Of a DNA stretch of 64,000 bases, positions 41,705 through 50,619 are shown in pieces (position 1 is the stretch's first letter; each line of letters begins with the position of its first letter). Under the pieces are notes generated by a model. It did not search any database. It saw nothing but the letters and a program-made list of their open reading frames with translations, and was not told the origin of the DNA. The DNA comes from JAWKWH01 sp040830725 (GTDB lineage Bacteria > Pseudomonadota > Alphaproteobacteria > Rhizobiales > Rhizobiaceae), in assembly GCA_040830725.1 (NCBI GenBank), contig JBFOMG010000005.1:60804-124803 (forward strand), read 5' to 3'. Position numbers and translations under genes: made by a program.

Positions 41705-42823
41705 CTATCCGATGAACCTGGCGACCTGTTCGATCAACAGGTCGTTGTGCTCGCGCAGCGAAAGCGAGAAACGGAAGAACTTCTCCAACCCGGCCTCGCG
41801 TGTCCGGTTTACCAGGATGCCGGCTTCATCAAACAGGTGCTCGACAAGAGCTTCCGTTTTTTCCGGATCTGCTTTGCCCGGCAATTTGGCCAGCAGGAAA
41901 TTAGCCCGGCTCGGCAGCGTTTCGACACCCAGGCTGCTAAGTTCACCGGCGACCCGATCCCGCTCGGAGACGATTTCCGCAACATTGCGTTCAACGGCTT
42001 CGCTGTCTTTCAAAGCGGCAAGTGCCGCCGCCTGGGCCAGCGCGTTGACCGTTCCCATCCCGCGTCCGGCATAGAGCGCCGGCATCATCCACTCCGGCGC
42101 ATGACACCAGCCTGCGCGCAGCCCGGCCAGTCCGTAGGCTTTCGAAAAGGTCCGCGTGGTGATGACGTTGTCGCGGTCCGCCATCAAGGCCTGCACACGA
42201 TCGCAATATCCTGGCCCGGCAAATTCCCCGTAGGCCAAATCAATCACCAGAACCACCGATGGCGACAGCCTGTCGGCAAGACGATCAAGTTCAGCCTCAT
42301 CGACCATCGTCCCCGTCGGGTTGTTCGGATTGGCCAGAAACACAATTTTGGTGCGGACAGTCACCGCAGCCAATATTGCGTCCACATCGGTGGTGTAATC
42401 TCTCTCCGCAGCGCGGACCAGCGTTGCGCCCACCCGGTTGGCGACAATCGGAAACTGGATGTAGCCATATTGCGGAATGAGGATTTCATCGCCCGGCCGG
42501 GCAAACACCCGGCCGATGACGTCAAGCAATTCCTCTGAACCGTTGCCGCAGATGATGCGTTCCGGATCAAGCCCGTTTTGTTCGCCGAGCGCCTGCCGCA
42601 ACTCGCGGCAGCTGGGTTCTCCGTACCGATTGGCATTCGCAGCCGCGTCAGCGATGGCATTCTCCACTTTTGTTGAAGGCCCGAACGGCATTTCGTTGAA
42701 ACTCAGATTGATGACCGGCAGACCCTTTGGCTGCGGCCGCGAAATTCGTGCCCGAACGGGTAGCGCCTCGATCACCGGTGCCGGCCGCAGCGCCTCTTTT
42801 GCCGTCAATTGTTCAGCCGCCAT
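41705..42823 (-). CDS. Class I/II aminotransferase, histidinol-phosphate aminotransferase-like
   Basis: This 372-residue fold-type I PLP enzyme has the start LSFNEMPFGPSTKVENAIAD. FLANPNNPTGTMVDEAELDR follows, then the PLP lysine in RTFSKAYGLAGLRAGW and the C-terminal arginine region FRFSLSLREHNDLL. The HisC-like group contains many catabolic and secondary-metabolism enzymes. It is not in a his operon. It is divergent from the racemase-fold gene, with 67 bases between starts. Function in the hydantoinase region is unknown. ATG 42823 is chosen so that it does not run into the divergent gene. Confidence 0.85.
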   Translation of the reverse strand: MAAEQLTAKEALRPAPVIEALPVRARISRPQPKGLPVINLSFNEMPFGPSTKVENAIADAAANANRYGEPSCRELRQALGEQNGLDPERIICGNGSEELLDVIGRVFARPGDEILIPQYGYIQFPIVANRVGATLVRAAERDYTTDVDAILAAVTVRTKIVFLANPNNPTGTMVDEAELDRLADRLSPSVVLVIDLAYGEFAGPGYCDRVQALMADRDNVITTRTFSKAYGLAGLRAGWCHAPEWMMPALYAGRGMGTVNALAQAAALAALKDSEAVERNVAEIVSERDRVAGELSSLGVETLPSRANFLLAKLPGKADPEKTEALVEHLFDEAGILVNRTREAGLEKFFRFSLSLREHNDLLIEQVARFIG

Positions 42824-42890
42824 TGATTTCCATTTCCCAAACCCGTTCAATCGGGGTGACTGCCCGAAACTCATAATGTTGGTGAAGACT

Positions 42891-43673
42891 ATGGACCCGA
42901 TCCGCATCTGCTACCAGAGCTATGTCGACTACGAAAATGGTAAAACCTATTGGGACATGCTCAGGCCCCATCTGGCTGATGTTGCCGACGAAGGCACGTC
43001 GGTTGATGTCTGGGGCATCACGCCATTTGATTCATACGCCCATGCACTGGTGGAATTCCGCTGCGCCCGCGAGATGATCTGCAACGCGGTCCGCGCCGAG
43101 CGCGAGGGCTACGACGCTTTCATCGTCGGCCACTTCCAGGATGCCGGCCTGTATGAGGCCCGTGCAGCGGTCGACATTCCGGTGATTGCTCTGGGCGAAG
43201 CCAGCATGCTCTATTCCTGCCAGCTCGGTCAGCGCATTGGCATTGTGACCATCAACCCGCGCTTCATACCCTGGTTTCATCACCAGATCGGCAAATACGG
43301 CTTGAAGGAACGGGTCACCGGTGTCCACGCCATGACATTCGAGCCTGGGCAAATTCTCTCAGCTTACGATTCAGAAACAAAGGCGAAAGAGGTAAAGGCG
43401 CTGTTTGAAGAGCAGGCGAAACCGCTGATCGCGGACGGTGTCGATGTGCTGATCCCCGGCGGCGGCATTCCGATGCTGCTGTTCTCAAAGTTCCACAATC
43501 ACCAAATTGCCGGCGCACCCGTCGTCAACGGCATTCCCGTCGCCGTGAAGATGGCAGAGATGGCCGTCAAGCTCAGACGGTCGACAGGGCTGCATGTCAG
43601 CCGGGTGTCGGATTTCATCCAACCGCCGGAACACATTATCGAGGAGTTCCTGACTAATCCGAAGGGGCTATGA
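42891..43673 (+). CDS. Asp/Glu/hydantoin racemase-fold protein without the usual catalytic cysteines
   Basis: This 260-residue protein belongs to the Asp/Glu racemase superfamily (DAFIVGHFQDAGLYEARAAV, IPVIALGEASMLYSCQLGQR, GVDVLIPGGGIPMLLFSK). In hydantoin racemases the two catalytic cysteines fall at the positions occupied here by His81 (GHFQDAG) and Gly191 (PGGGIPM). Two-base racemisation by thiols is therefore unlikely. The fold also includes maleate isomerase and arylmalonate decarboxylase, both cysteine enzymes. GGTGAAG lies before the ATG. The stop overlaps the convergent isochorismatase-fold gene by 6 bases. Confidence 0.8.
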   Translation: MDPIRICYQSYVDYENGKTYWDMLRPHLADVADEGTSVDVWGITPFDSYAHALVEFRCAREMICNAVRAEREGYDAFIVGHFQDAGLYEARAAVDIPVIALGEASMLYSCQLGQRIGIVTINPRFIPWFHHQIGKYGLKERVTGVHAMTFEPGQILSAYDSETKAKEVKALFEEQAKPLIADGVDVLIPGGGIPMLLFSKFHNHQIAGAPVVNGIPVAVKMAEMAVKLRRSTGLHVSRVSDFIQPPEHIIEEFLTNPKGL

Positions 43674-44279
43674 CAGGAGTTTCACCGCATCGCTGCAATG
43701 GATGATGTCGGCCACGGTTGCCAGATCGGCAATTGCAGCCTCGTGCACCTTGTCTGAGAAAGCCGCGCAACCATCCGAAAGGACGATCGGGTGATATTCG
43801 CGCACATGTGCGGCGCGAACCGTCGAGGCGACGCCTCCATTGGTAACGATGCCGCAAAACATCACGGTTTCGATTGCATTCTTGCGCAACACCCATTCCA
43901 GACGGGTCATGTGAAAAGCGGAATAGGCGACTTTTTCAACCGCAAAATGCGCCGGTTGAAGCTCATCGACCAACTGCTGGCCCCAGCTTCCAGGCGCGAA
44001 ATCTCCCTTGTCCAGAAATGGCCTGAGCTTTTTCAGATGTTCCGCAATCATCGGTTCGCCGTCGCGGCCGGGAACCAGCGTAAACTGGGTTGAAATGATG
44101 ATGCCGCCCGCCTGCCGGACAGCATCCGCAACAGGCTTTACTCTTGCCGGAAGTGCGGCGATTGCCGGAGCGCTTTGGCTCGCGCGGCCATAGGCGCCTT
44201 CCGGGTGCAGAAAATCGTTCTGCAAATCGACAATGACAAGCGCCAGCTGCTTCGGGTTGCCCAGATCAGTCATCGCCAA
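43668..44279 (-). CDS. Isochorismatase-fold hydrolase with Gly at the catalytic Cys position
   Basis: This 203-residue protein has the family aspartate (LVIVDLQNDF, D18) and lysine (VEKVAYSAF, K116). The segment that normally reads G-x-x-T-x-x-C-V reads CGIVTNGGVAST, with Gly149 at the nucleophile position. True isochorismatases also lack the cysteine, whereas amidases of this fold (nicotinamidase, N-carbamoylsarcosine hydrolase, maleamate hydrolase) need it. It is the last gene of the leftward operon and overlaps the end of hyuA by 14 bases. Confidence 0.83.
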   Translation of the reverse strand: MAMTDLGNPKQLALVIVDLQNDFLHPEGAYGRASQSAPAIAALPARVKPVADAVRQAGGIIISTQFTLVPGRDGEPMIAEHLKKLRPFLDKGDFAPGSWGQQLVDELQPAHFAVEKVAYSAFHMTRLEWVLRKNAIETVMFCGIVTNGGVASTVRAAHVREYHPIVLSDGCAAFSDKVHEAAIADLATVADIIHCSDAVKLLS

Positions 44280-46329
44280 ATTCCTGTCTCGTCATGATCA
44301 GATTCCCATATTCATCCACGACGCCCTTCAAACCGGGGTCGATGAAAATCGTTGTGTCAGGCTGCTCCAGCAGCGCAGGCCCTTCTATCGTTGCGTTCTT
44401 TGGCAATTTGAGCCGCTCATAGACATGGGCGGTGTGCTGCTCTCCGCCATGCCAGATGTTGCGGGTCCCGACGATGCACTCCTCGACCGTCGTTTCGCTT
44501 GGCGGTTTGAAGCCTGACAGATCCAGTTCCGGCCGCCTTCCGATCGCCGCCACCCGCACATTGACGACCCGAACCGGCAGGCCTTCCAGCAACCGGCCAT
44601 AAGCTGCCTTGTAGGCCTGCTCAAACCGCGACTGCAGAAACACCTCCGTCAGCGCTTCCACATCGCCGCCAGCATCGGCGACAATGGTGTGGGTTTGCCC
44701 GAGATAGAGCATGTCGAACTCGAACTGCCGCTCGACCGCTGTTAGCGTCGTCCTGGTCTGCTGCAGTCTGGTCTCCAGTTCTTCCGCAATCGCTGACATC
44801 TGGCCGCGCAATTGACCGATATCCAGATCCGCAAGCATCGAGTTGACCGTCTGCACCCGGTCCAGGCGGACATCTGCTACAACGCAGCCGATGGCAGACG
44901 TCACGCCCGGAAAGCGCGGCACGATTGCTGCTCCCAGACCGATCTCCTGCATCAGCGCACCGGTATGAAGCGAACCGCCGCCGCCGAAAGGCATGGCGGC
45001 AAAACGCTTGGGATCATGTCCCCGTTCAATCGAGATCAGACGAATGGCGCCGGCCATCTTGGCGTTTGCAACCCGGATAATCGCTTCTGCAGCCTCCATG
45101 GTTGCAAGCCCCAGCGGCGCGCCGACTTCGCTGTCGATTGCCGCCTTGGCCGCCTCAACATCAAGCCGGTCCAGCTTGCCGCCAATTGGCCGGTCGGGAT
45201 TGATACGGCCCAGGACAAGATTGGCATCGGTGACCGTCGGCCGGTCGTTGCCGAGACCATAGGCAACCGGACCCGGATTGGCGCCGGCACTTTCCGGTCC
45301 CACCTCGAGCAATCCACCCTCGTCAACCCGGGCAATCGAACCGCCACCTGCCCCGATCGTCGATATCTCGATCATCGGCGTGCGGATCACCATGCCGAAG
45401 TCGATTTGGGTCTGGGCGGCAAGTGAATGGCTGCCATCGGCAACAAGCGAAACGTCGAACGAGGTGCCGCCCATGTCGCAGGTTATGATGTTATCAAATC
45501 CGGCCGCACCGGCAATGCGCGAAGCAGCGATGACACCGGCAGCCGGTCCTGACAGCGCCGTTCGCACCGGAAAGCTCTTGGCCGTTTCAACACCCATCAG
45601 ACCGCCATTGGACTGGACGATCATGACATCGGCCGGACTGTTTTCGTCAGCCAAAGCGTTTTCCAGCCGCTGCAGATAATTTCCCAGGACCGGCTGCAGA
45701 TAGGCGTTGAGGGTTGCGGTTGAGCAGCGCTCGAACTCTCGTATTTCCGGCAGGATTTGTGTCGCCGCTGTTATGTGATCGTTGGGCCAGATGGATTGGA
45801 CGGCATCCAGGGCAAGCGTCTCGTTTTCCGCATTGGCATAACCATTGATGAAGAAGATGCAGACGGCGTTGCAACCCTCCTGCAGGAGCTGCCGCGCTGC
45901 AATTTCCACCTGGGCCAGATCGACCGGTGTGTGAATTGTGCCATCAGCAAGTGTCCGCTCGTCCACCTCCAGGCGCAGATTGCGCGGCACAACCGGCTCA
46001 AACATGCCCCACAGGCCCCAGGTCGTCGGCCGGTCGCGGCGGCGCATTTCCAGCACATCGCGAAATCCGCGCGTGGTGATGATTCCGGTTTTGGCTCCCT
46101 TGCGTTCTAGCAAAGCATTGGTGCCCGTTGTCGTTCCGTGGACCACGGTTTTGACGGCGCTGAAATCCTGTGCACCCTCGGCAATACCTTCGATAAAACC
46201 GCGCGACTGGTTATCCAGCGTGGAAGGCACTTTGGCGACATTCAGTTCGCCGGTCTCTTCGTTGAGCACAAACACATCGGTGAATGTGCCACCGACATCG
46301 ACACCGACGATGAGATTGCTGCGGCTCAT
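44266..46329 (-). CDS. hyuA: Hydantoinase/oxoprolinase family protein, subunit A
   Basis: This 687-residue protein has the actin-like ATPase start of the family (NLIVGVDVGGTFTDVFVLNE, KVPSTLDNQSRGFIEGI) and the conserved VVHGTTTGTNALLERKGAKT. The central nucleotide-binding region contains ITCDMGGTSFDVSLVADG and IGAGGGSIARVDEGGLLEVG. With HyuB it should form an ATP-dependent cyclic amidase such as N-methylhydantoinase or 5-oxoprolinase. Related enzymes are carboxylases for acetone or acetophenone, so the reaction type is not certain. It overlaps hyuB by 4 bases. Confidence 0.92.
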   Translation of the reverse strand: MSRSNLIVGVDVGGTFTDVFVLNEETGELNVAKVPSTLDNQSRGFIEGIAEGAQDFSAVKTVVHGTTTGTNALLERKGAKTGIITTRGFRDVLEMRRRDRPTTWGLWGMFEPVVPRNLRLEVDERTLADGTIHTPVDLAQVEIAARQLLQEGCNAVCIFFINGYANAENETLALDAVQSIWPNDHITAATQILPEIREFERCSTATLNAYLQPVLGNYLQRLENALADENSPADVMIVQSNGGLMGVETAKSFPVRTALSGPAAGVIAASRIAGAAGFDNIITCDMGGTSFDVSLVADGSHSLAAQTQIDFGMVIRTPMIEISTIGAGGGSIARVDEGGLLEVGPESAGANPGPVAYGLGNDRPTVTDANLVLGRINPDRPIGGKLDRLDVEAAKAAIDSEVGAPLGLATMEAAEAIIRVANAKMAGAIRLISIERGHDPKRFAAMPFGGGGSLHTGALMQEIGLGAAIVPRFPGVTSAIGCVVADVRLDRVQTVNSMLADLDIGQLRGQMSAIAEELETRLQQTRTTLTAVERQFEFDMLYLGQTHTIVADAGGDVEALTEVFLQSRFEQAYKAAYGRLLEGLPVRVVNVRVAAIGRRPELDLSGFKPPSETTVEECIVGTRNIWHGGEQHTAHVYERLKLPKNATIEGPALLEQPDTTIFIDPGLKGVVDEYGNLIMTRQEFGDD

Positions 46330-47972
46330 TGGGAACGCTCCGAGACGTAACCAAGGGCAATGTCGCGCTGTCGTGCTTCATCCGGGCGCTTCTCCGGTTC
46401 GCCGTAGCCTCCACCTCCCGGCGTTTCAAGCCGCACGCTCTGGCCGCGTTCGAGCTTGATGCCGACCATCTTCGATGCCATTGGCGGATGTGCCGGACCG
46501 TCCGGACCGGGAAAGGTGAAGCGCGTCATCGCGCCGGCCTGTCCTTCGACAACACCTGAGGGCGCGAATTTTCCGCGCTCGCCGAACAGAAACACATCGG
46601 CTGATTGCTCCAGCAATTCAATCTCGTAGATCGCGCCGAGACCGCCACGATGCATGCCGTCACCGCCTGAATCGGGCCTGAGCGCCCACTGCCTGAACAT
46701 CACCGGATAAGCGGCTTCCAGAATTTCCAGCGGCGGGATCGTGGCGGTCGAAATAGGTGCGTTTCCGTGGTTCAACCCGTCCCCCAACGGGTGGCCGCCG
46801 TGGCCACCGCCAAAAAATGAAAACAGCACCCAGCGCTGACCGTTGGCGCGGTGGCCGGCCATGGAAAGCGCGTTGATCGTCCCGTAGGCGCAGCCGTTCG
46901 ACCGCTCCGGCGCGATTTGCGCCACTGCTTGAAACACGACATCGATCAGGCGCAGGATCGTCTCGGTATAACCGCCGACAGGTTTGGGCGCAGTTGCCGA
47001 CAGCAGAGAGTTCTCGTCAATGACGAATGAGACCGGCTCCAATACGCCGGCATTGGCCGGCACATCGCCAAACAAATGCTTCAAGGCCACGTAACAGGCG
47101 GCAATGGTGGTTGAGCGCGAAATATTGACCGGTCCCCGGCAGGCCGGTGCTGAGCGGCTGAAATCCATGACCATGGTTTCGCCGTCGATTTTCAGATCGA
47201 GCGCAATTTTCAGCGGCTCGTCGACAATGCCGTCATTGTCGAGGAAATCTTCCGCAAAGATGGTTCCGTCTGGCAGGCTGCTGATATGTGCCCGCATCAG
47301 TTTCGAGGCACGCTCCTTCAATAGCGCCATCGCTTCAAGAACGGTCCCGTCGCCAAACTCATCCAGTAATTCGTTCAACCGCTTCGTTCCCAGGTCGAGC
47401 GCGTTGATCTGGCCGTTGAGGTCGCCATACAGCGATCCCGGCAACCGCGAATTGGCGGACAGGATATCGACAATGTCTTGTCTGTAGCGTCCCGCTTCGA
47501 ACAGTTTCACCGGCGGGATCAGCATCCCTTCCTGAAAGCTCTCGGTGGCAACCGGATTATAATTGCCGGGAACATTGCCGCCTACATCGTGCCAATGGCC
47601 GACCGAGGCCAGGTAACAGAAAACCTCACCGTTCCGGTAAAGCGGCTTGACCAGCCGGAAGTCTGAAAGATGACTGCCGCCATCATAGGGATCGTTGAAT
47701 ATGTAGACGTCGCCGTCCGTCAGATCGCCATCCTTGGCAGCCTTGTCGATCACCGCCTTGACTGCAAAGGCCATGATACCGACGAAGATCGGCAGGCCGG
47801 ATTTTCCCTGCACCAGGGTATCGCCGTTGGCGGCGTCATAAAGACCGTGCGAAGCGTCATGCGCCTCGGCGATGATGGGATTGAACGCCGAGCGAAACAG
47901 CGTCGCGTCCATCTCGTCGACGATCTGCTCGAGGCGTCCTTTCAAAATGGCAAGCGTGACCGGATCGAGCAT
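46326..47972 (-). CDS. hyuB: Hydantoinase B/oxoprolinase family protein, subunit B
   Basis: This 548-residue subunit has the family start DPVTLAILKGRLEQIVDEMD, FNPIIAEAHDASHGLYDAAN, and the metal-site region NDPYDGGSHLSDFRLVKPLY with HWHDVGGNVPGNYNP. The C-terminal LETPGGGGYGEPEKR is a family signature. It forms a complex with HyuA. Its start overlaps the stop of the lyase gene by 1 base and its stop overlaps hyuA by 4, so all three are coupled. Confidence 0.93.
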   Translation of the reverse strand: MLDPVTLAILKGRLEQIVDEMDATLFRSAFNPIIAEAHDASHGLYDAANGDTLVQGKSGLPIFVGIMAFAVKAVIDKAAKDGDLTDGDVYIFNDPYDGGSHLSDFRLVKPLYRNGEVFCYLASVGHWHDVGGNVPGNYNPVATESFQEGMLIPPVKLFEAGRYRQDIVDILSANSRLPGSLYGDLNGQINALDLGTKRLNELLDEFGDGTVLEAMALLKERASKLMRAHISSLPDGTIFAEDFLDNDGIVDEPLKIALDLKIDGETMVMDFSRSAPACRGPVNISRSTTIAACYVALKHLFGDVPANAGVLEPVSFVIDENSLLSATAPKPVGGYTETILRLIDVVFQAVAQIAPERSNGCAYGTINALSMAGHRANGQRWVLFSFFGGGHGGHPLGDGLNHGNAPISTATIPPLEILEAAYPVMFRQWALRPDSGGDGMHRGGLGAIYEIELLEQSADVFLFGERGKFAPSGVVEGQAGAMTRFTFPGPDGPAHPPMASKMVGIKLERGQSVRLETPGGGGYGEPEKRPDEARQRDIALGYVSERSQ

Positions 47973-48847
47973 CAGCTATTCTCTCCGGAATCATATTTGG
48001 CGGCGGTCTTCATCATCTCTGGCGTTCCGATTATTTGGTTCAACTCGGCAAAATCTGACATCCGGTCGAGGAACGGCTCGGTTGTGCCATTCTCGATCAG
48101 GCTTTCGAAATAGGCCTGCGCGGTTTTGGACAACGCCCGCACCAATCCACCGGGAAAGATGACAATGGAGTAGCCTAGCTTTTCCAGTTCGGCCGCGGAA
48201 AGCAGCTCTGTTTTTCCGCCCTCGACCATATTGGCCAGCAGCGGCGCGCGACCGGCAAAGCGTTCATTGATTGTTGCCATCGCCGCACGATCTTTCGGCG
48301 CCTCAATGAACAGAACATCGGCGCCGGCCTCCAGATAGGCGTCTGCACGCTCAAGCGCCGCTTCAAGGCCCTCGACTGCAATGGCATCGGTTCTGGCGAT
48401 GATCAGCGTATCGGTGCTGTCTCGTGCGTCTATTGCGGCATTGACCTTGCCGGTCATCTCCCCGGTCGAAATCAGTTGCTTGCCGTCGAGATGACCGCAT
48501 CGCTTTGGCAGCGCCTGGTCTTCGAGTTGGATCGCCCCTGCACCCGCCCGCTCGAATATGCGGACACAACGCTGAACGTTCAACGCATTGCCATAGCCGT
48601 TGTCCGCATCGACGATGACCGGCAGACCAACCCGGTCGGTAATCTGCGCCAGCGTGTCGGCTACTTCGGTCATGGCAACCAGACCTAGATCCGGCCGGCC
48701 AAACCTGGTGTAGGCGATGCTGGCGCCTGACAGGTAGACCGCCTCCGCCCCGGCCTGGTCTGCAAGCAATGCCGACAGCCCGTCATAGACCCCCGGAGCG
48801 AGGAGGATCCCGTCCTCAGCCAATCTTTTCCGTAAGCCGTTTGTCAT
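47972..48847 (-). CDS. Isocitrate lyase/PEP mutase family C-C lyase (2-methylisocitrate or dimethylmalate lyase-like)
   Basis: This 291-residue TIM-barrel enzyme shows the metal site DADNGYGN, the QLEDQALPKRCGHLDGKQLI segment and ARTDAIAVEGLEAALERADA. The KRCGH motif holds the general-acid cysteine of true lyases and is absent from PEP mutases. The substrate should be a 2-hydroxydicarboxylate that splits into a 2-oxo acid and a carboxylate, as in methylisocitrate or 2,3-dimethylmalate lyase. No methylcitrate synthase or 2-methylcitrate dehydratase is nearby. It is coupled by overlap to the hydratase small subunit upstream and hyuB downstream. Confidence 0.87.
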   Translation of the reverse strand: MTNGLRKRLAEDGILLAPGVYDGLSALLADQAGAEAVYLSGASIAYTRFGRPDLGLVAMTEVADTLAQITDRVGLPVIVDADNGYGNALNVQRCVRIFERAGAGAIQLEDQALPKRCGHLDGKQLISTGEMTGKVNAAIDARDSTDTLIIARTDAIAVEGLEAALERADAYLEAGADVLFIEAPKDRAAMATINERFAGRAPLLANMVEGGKTELLSAAELEKLGYSIVIFPGGLVRALSKTAQAYFESLIENGTTEPFLDRMSDFAELNQIIGTPEMMKTAAKYDSGENS

Positions 48848-49344
48848 CGGCTCGCCCCTCCAGAAAAACGTTTTTCAAGGTGGGGCACCAGCCCGCCGTC
48901 ATTGACGATCTGCATCAGGAAATCCGGAAAAGGTTCGCAATTCAGAACCACTCCGTCGTCCAGTTCGAGCTTGCCGGAAACGGCATCCATTGTGGCGGCG
49001 CTTCCGTCCTTTGCCGAAGTAGTTTCGGCGCATTCGAGGACCGGCAATCCGAGATTGACCGCGTTGCGGTAGAAAATGCCCGCAAATGATTGCGCGATCA
49101 CCGCGGCAATTCCCAAATGACGCAAAGCCTCAACCGCCTGTTCGCGCGACGAGCCCATGCCGAAATTTGCTCCGGCCACGATGATGTCGCCCCGGCTGAC
49201 TTGCGCGGCAAACTCGGGCCTGACCGTTTCCAGGCAGTGAGAGGCCAGAACGTCAATCGGCGCGCTCATGTAGCGGCCGGGCGCCAGTGCGTCGGTGTCG
49301 ATGTTGTCGCCAAACTTCCAGACGCGAGCCGGATCGCCCATCAC
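48844..49344 (-). CDS. Aconitase-family hydratase, small subunit (LeuD/DmdB-like)
   Basis: This 166-residue swivel-domain protein has the family motifs KFGDNIDTDALAPGRYM near the start and the substrate-contact loop ANFGMGSSREQAVEALRHLG. The length matches the short LeuD-type subunits of archaea and of dimethylmaleate hydratase rather than the approximately 200-residue bacterial LeuD. It overlaps both neighbouring genes by 4 bases. It pairs with the large subunit encoded directly upstream. Confidence 0.87.
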   Translation of the reverse strand: MMGDPARVWKFGDNIDTDALAPGRYMSAPIDVLASHCLETVRPEFAAQVSRGDIIVAGANFGMGSSREQAVEALRHLGIAAVIAQSFAGIFYRNAVNLGLPVLECAETTSAKDGSAATMDAVSGKLELDDGVVLNCEPFPDFLMQIVNDGGLVPHLEKRFSGGASR

Positions 49345-50615
49345 GCTCCTCCAGCCACTTCGCGCGGATCACAAATGTGACCGGCAATTGCGGATGCCGC
49401 GACGGTATAGGGAGAAGCAAGAAACACCTCTGAGGAGGCTGCACCCATCCGGCCGCGGAAGTTGCGGGCCGTTGTCGAGATGCAGCGGATGTTTTCGCCC
49501 AGCCGGTTGTTTCCGTAACCGGCGCAGATACCGCACGCATTGGGCAATATGATTGCGCCGGCTTCCTCAAAAACCGCCATTGTACCCTCTTCCGCGGCGA
49601 TTTGCTGATCCCGTTTTGATGCCGGGGCAACCATCAGCGATACGGAGGATGCCGTTTGCTGGCCGCGCAGCATGGAAGCGGCCATGCGCAGGTCATCAAG
49701 TTTTGCGCCGGTGCAGGCGCCGATATAGGCCACGTCGATTTTCTCGCCCGTTTGCTCGCCGACGGGCGAGGCATTGGCGGGAGAATGCGGTGCAGCAACC
49801 TGAGGGGCCAACTCTGATGCGTTAAAATGGTGATGTGCAATGACCGGCGCATCATCGTCACTTCGCCAGTTCGAAAAATCGGCCGGCTGTACCCCACGTG
49901 CACTGAGCCAGCTTGCGGTAACCTCATCGGGTGCGATCAGCCCGGTCTGTCCGCCCAACTCGGCCGTCATGTTGGCCATCGTCATTCGTTCCTGCATGGA
50001 TAGTGCAGAAACAGCCGATCCCGTGTACTCGACAGCCTGATATCCGCCGCCATCCATGCCGAGTTCACCGATTGCACGCAGCATCATGTCTTTGGCGGAA
50101 AGCTGCGGACCCAGCCAGCCGGTCCATTCAATAAGGATTGTTTCAGGCACTTTGATCCAAATTTCGCCGGTCGCCAGGACGCCTGCCATCTCGGTTGCGC
50201 CGATGCCGAACATGTAGGCTCCAAATGCGCCGCCCGTCGGCGAGTGGCTGTCTCCGCCGACGACAAACATGCCCGGCTGGAGATGCCCCTGCTCGGGAAG
50301 CACCACATGGCAAATGCCCATCTCGTCGTGGAATGCCGAGATGTTTTGCGCGGCGACCCATTCGCGGGTGAGGCGCTGAATGGCGCGCGTGTCGTCGGTA
50401 TCTGCCGGCAAGAAGTGATCGGTGATAACGGCGACCTTGTCCTTGTCCCAGACATTGCGCCCGAGCCGCTCGAGAATTGGCTTGACCCGGCGCGGCCCGC
50501 CGGAATCGTGAATCATTGCCAGATCAACCTTCGCAACGACGATTTCGCCTGCGTCTACAGCGTCGCGGCCACTGGCCTTGGCGATGATCTTCTGTGCCAG
50601 GGTTTGCGCCATCAT
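49341..50615 (-). CDS. Aconitase-family hydratase, large subunit (LeuC/DmdA-like)
   Basis: This 424-residue protein has the three 4Fe-4S cysteines expected of aconitase-family dehydratases: one in YIGACTGAKLDDLRMAASML and two in NACGICAGYGNNRLGENI. The N-terminal half contains VVGGDSHSPTGGAFGAYMFG. The length (about 420) fits the two-subunit LeuCD/HacAB/DmdAB type. Start codons at 50615 and 50612 are adjacent. Leucine biosynthesis is unlikely, because there is no leuA or leuB and the genes are tied to hydantoinase and TRAP genes. Confidence 0.88.
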   Translation of the reverse strand: MMAQTLAQKIIAKASGRDAVDAGEIVVAKVDLAMIHDSGGPRRVKPILERLGRNVWDKDKVAVITDHFLPADTDDTRAIQRLTREWVAAQNISAFHDEMGICHVVLPEQGHLQPGMFVVGGDSHSPTGGAFGAYMFGIGATEMAGVLATGEIWIKVPETILIEWTGWLGPQLSAKDMMLRAIGELGMDGGGYQAVEYTGSAVSALSMQERMTMANMTAELGGQTGLIAPDEVTASWLSARGVQPADFSNWRSDDDAPVIAHHHFNASELAPQVAAPHSPANASPVGEQTGEKIDVAYIGACTGAKLDDLRMAASMLRGQQTASSVSLMVAPASKRDQQIAAEEGTMAVFEEAGAIILPNACGICAGYGNNRLGENIRCISTTARNFRGRMGAASSEVFLASPYTVAASAIAGHICDPREVAGGA

Positions 50616-50619
50616 CCGT

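Noticed and set aside
41294..42538. Long open frame (414 codons) on the plus strand
   Set aside because: It runs antisense through two real genes (yghU end and the aminotransferase), so it is a composition effect.
49341..50615. Leucine biosynthesis genes leuC and leuD
   Set aside because: No leuA or leuB is linked, the small subunit is short, and the genes are coupled to a lyase and hydantoinase genes.
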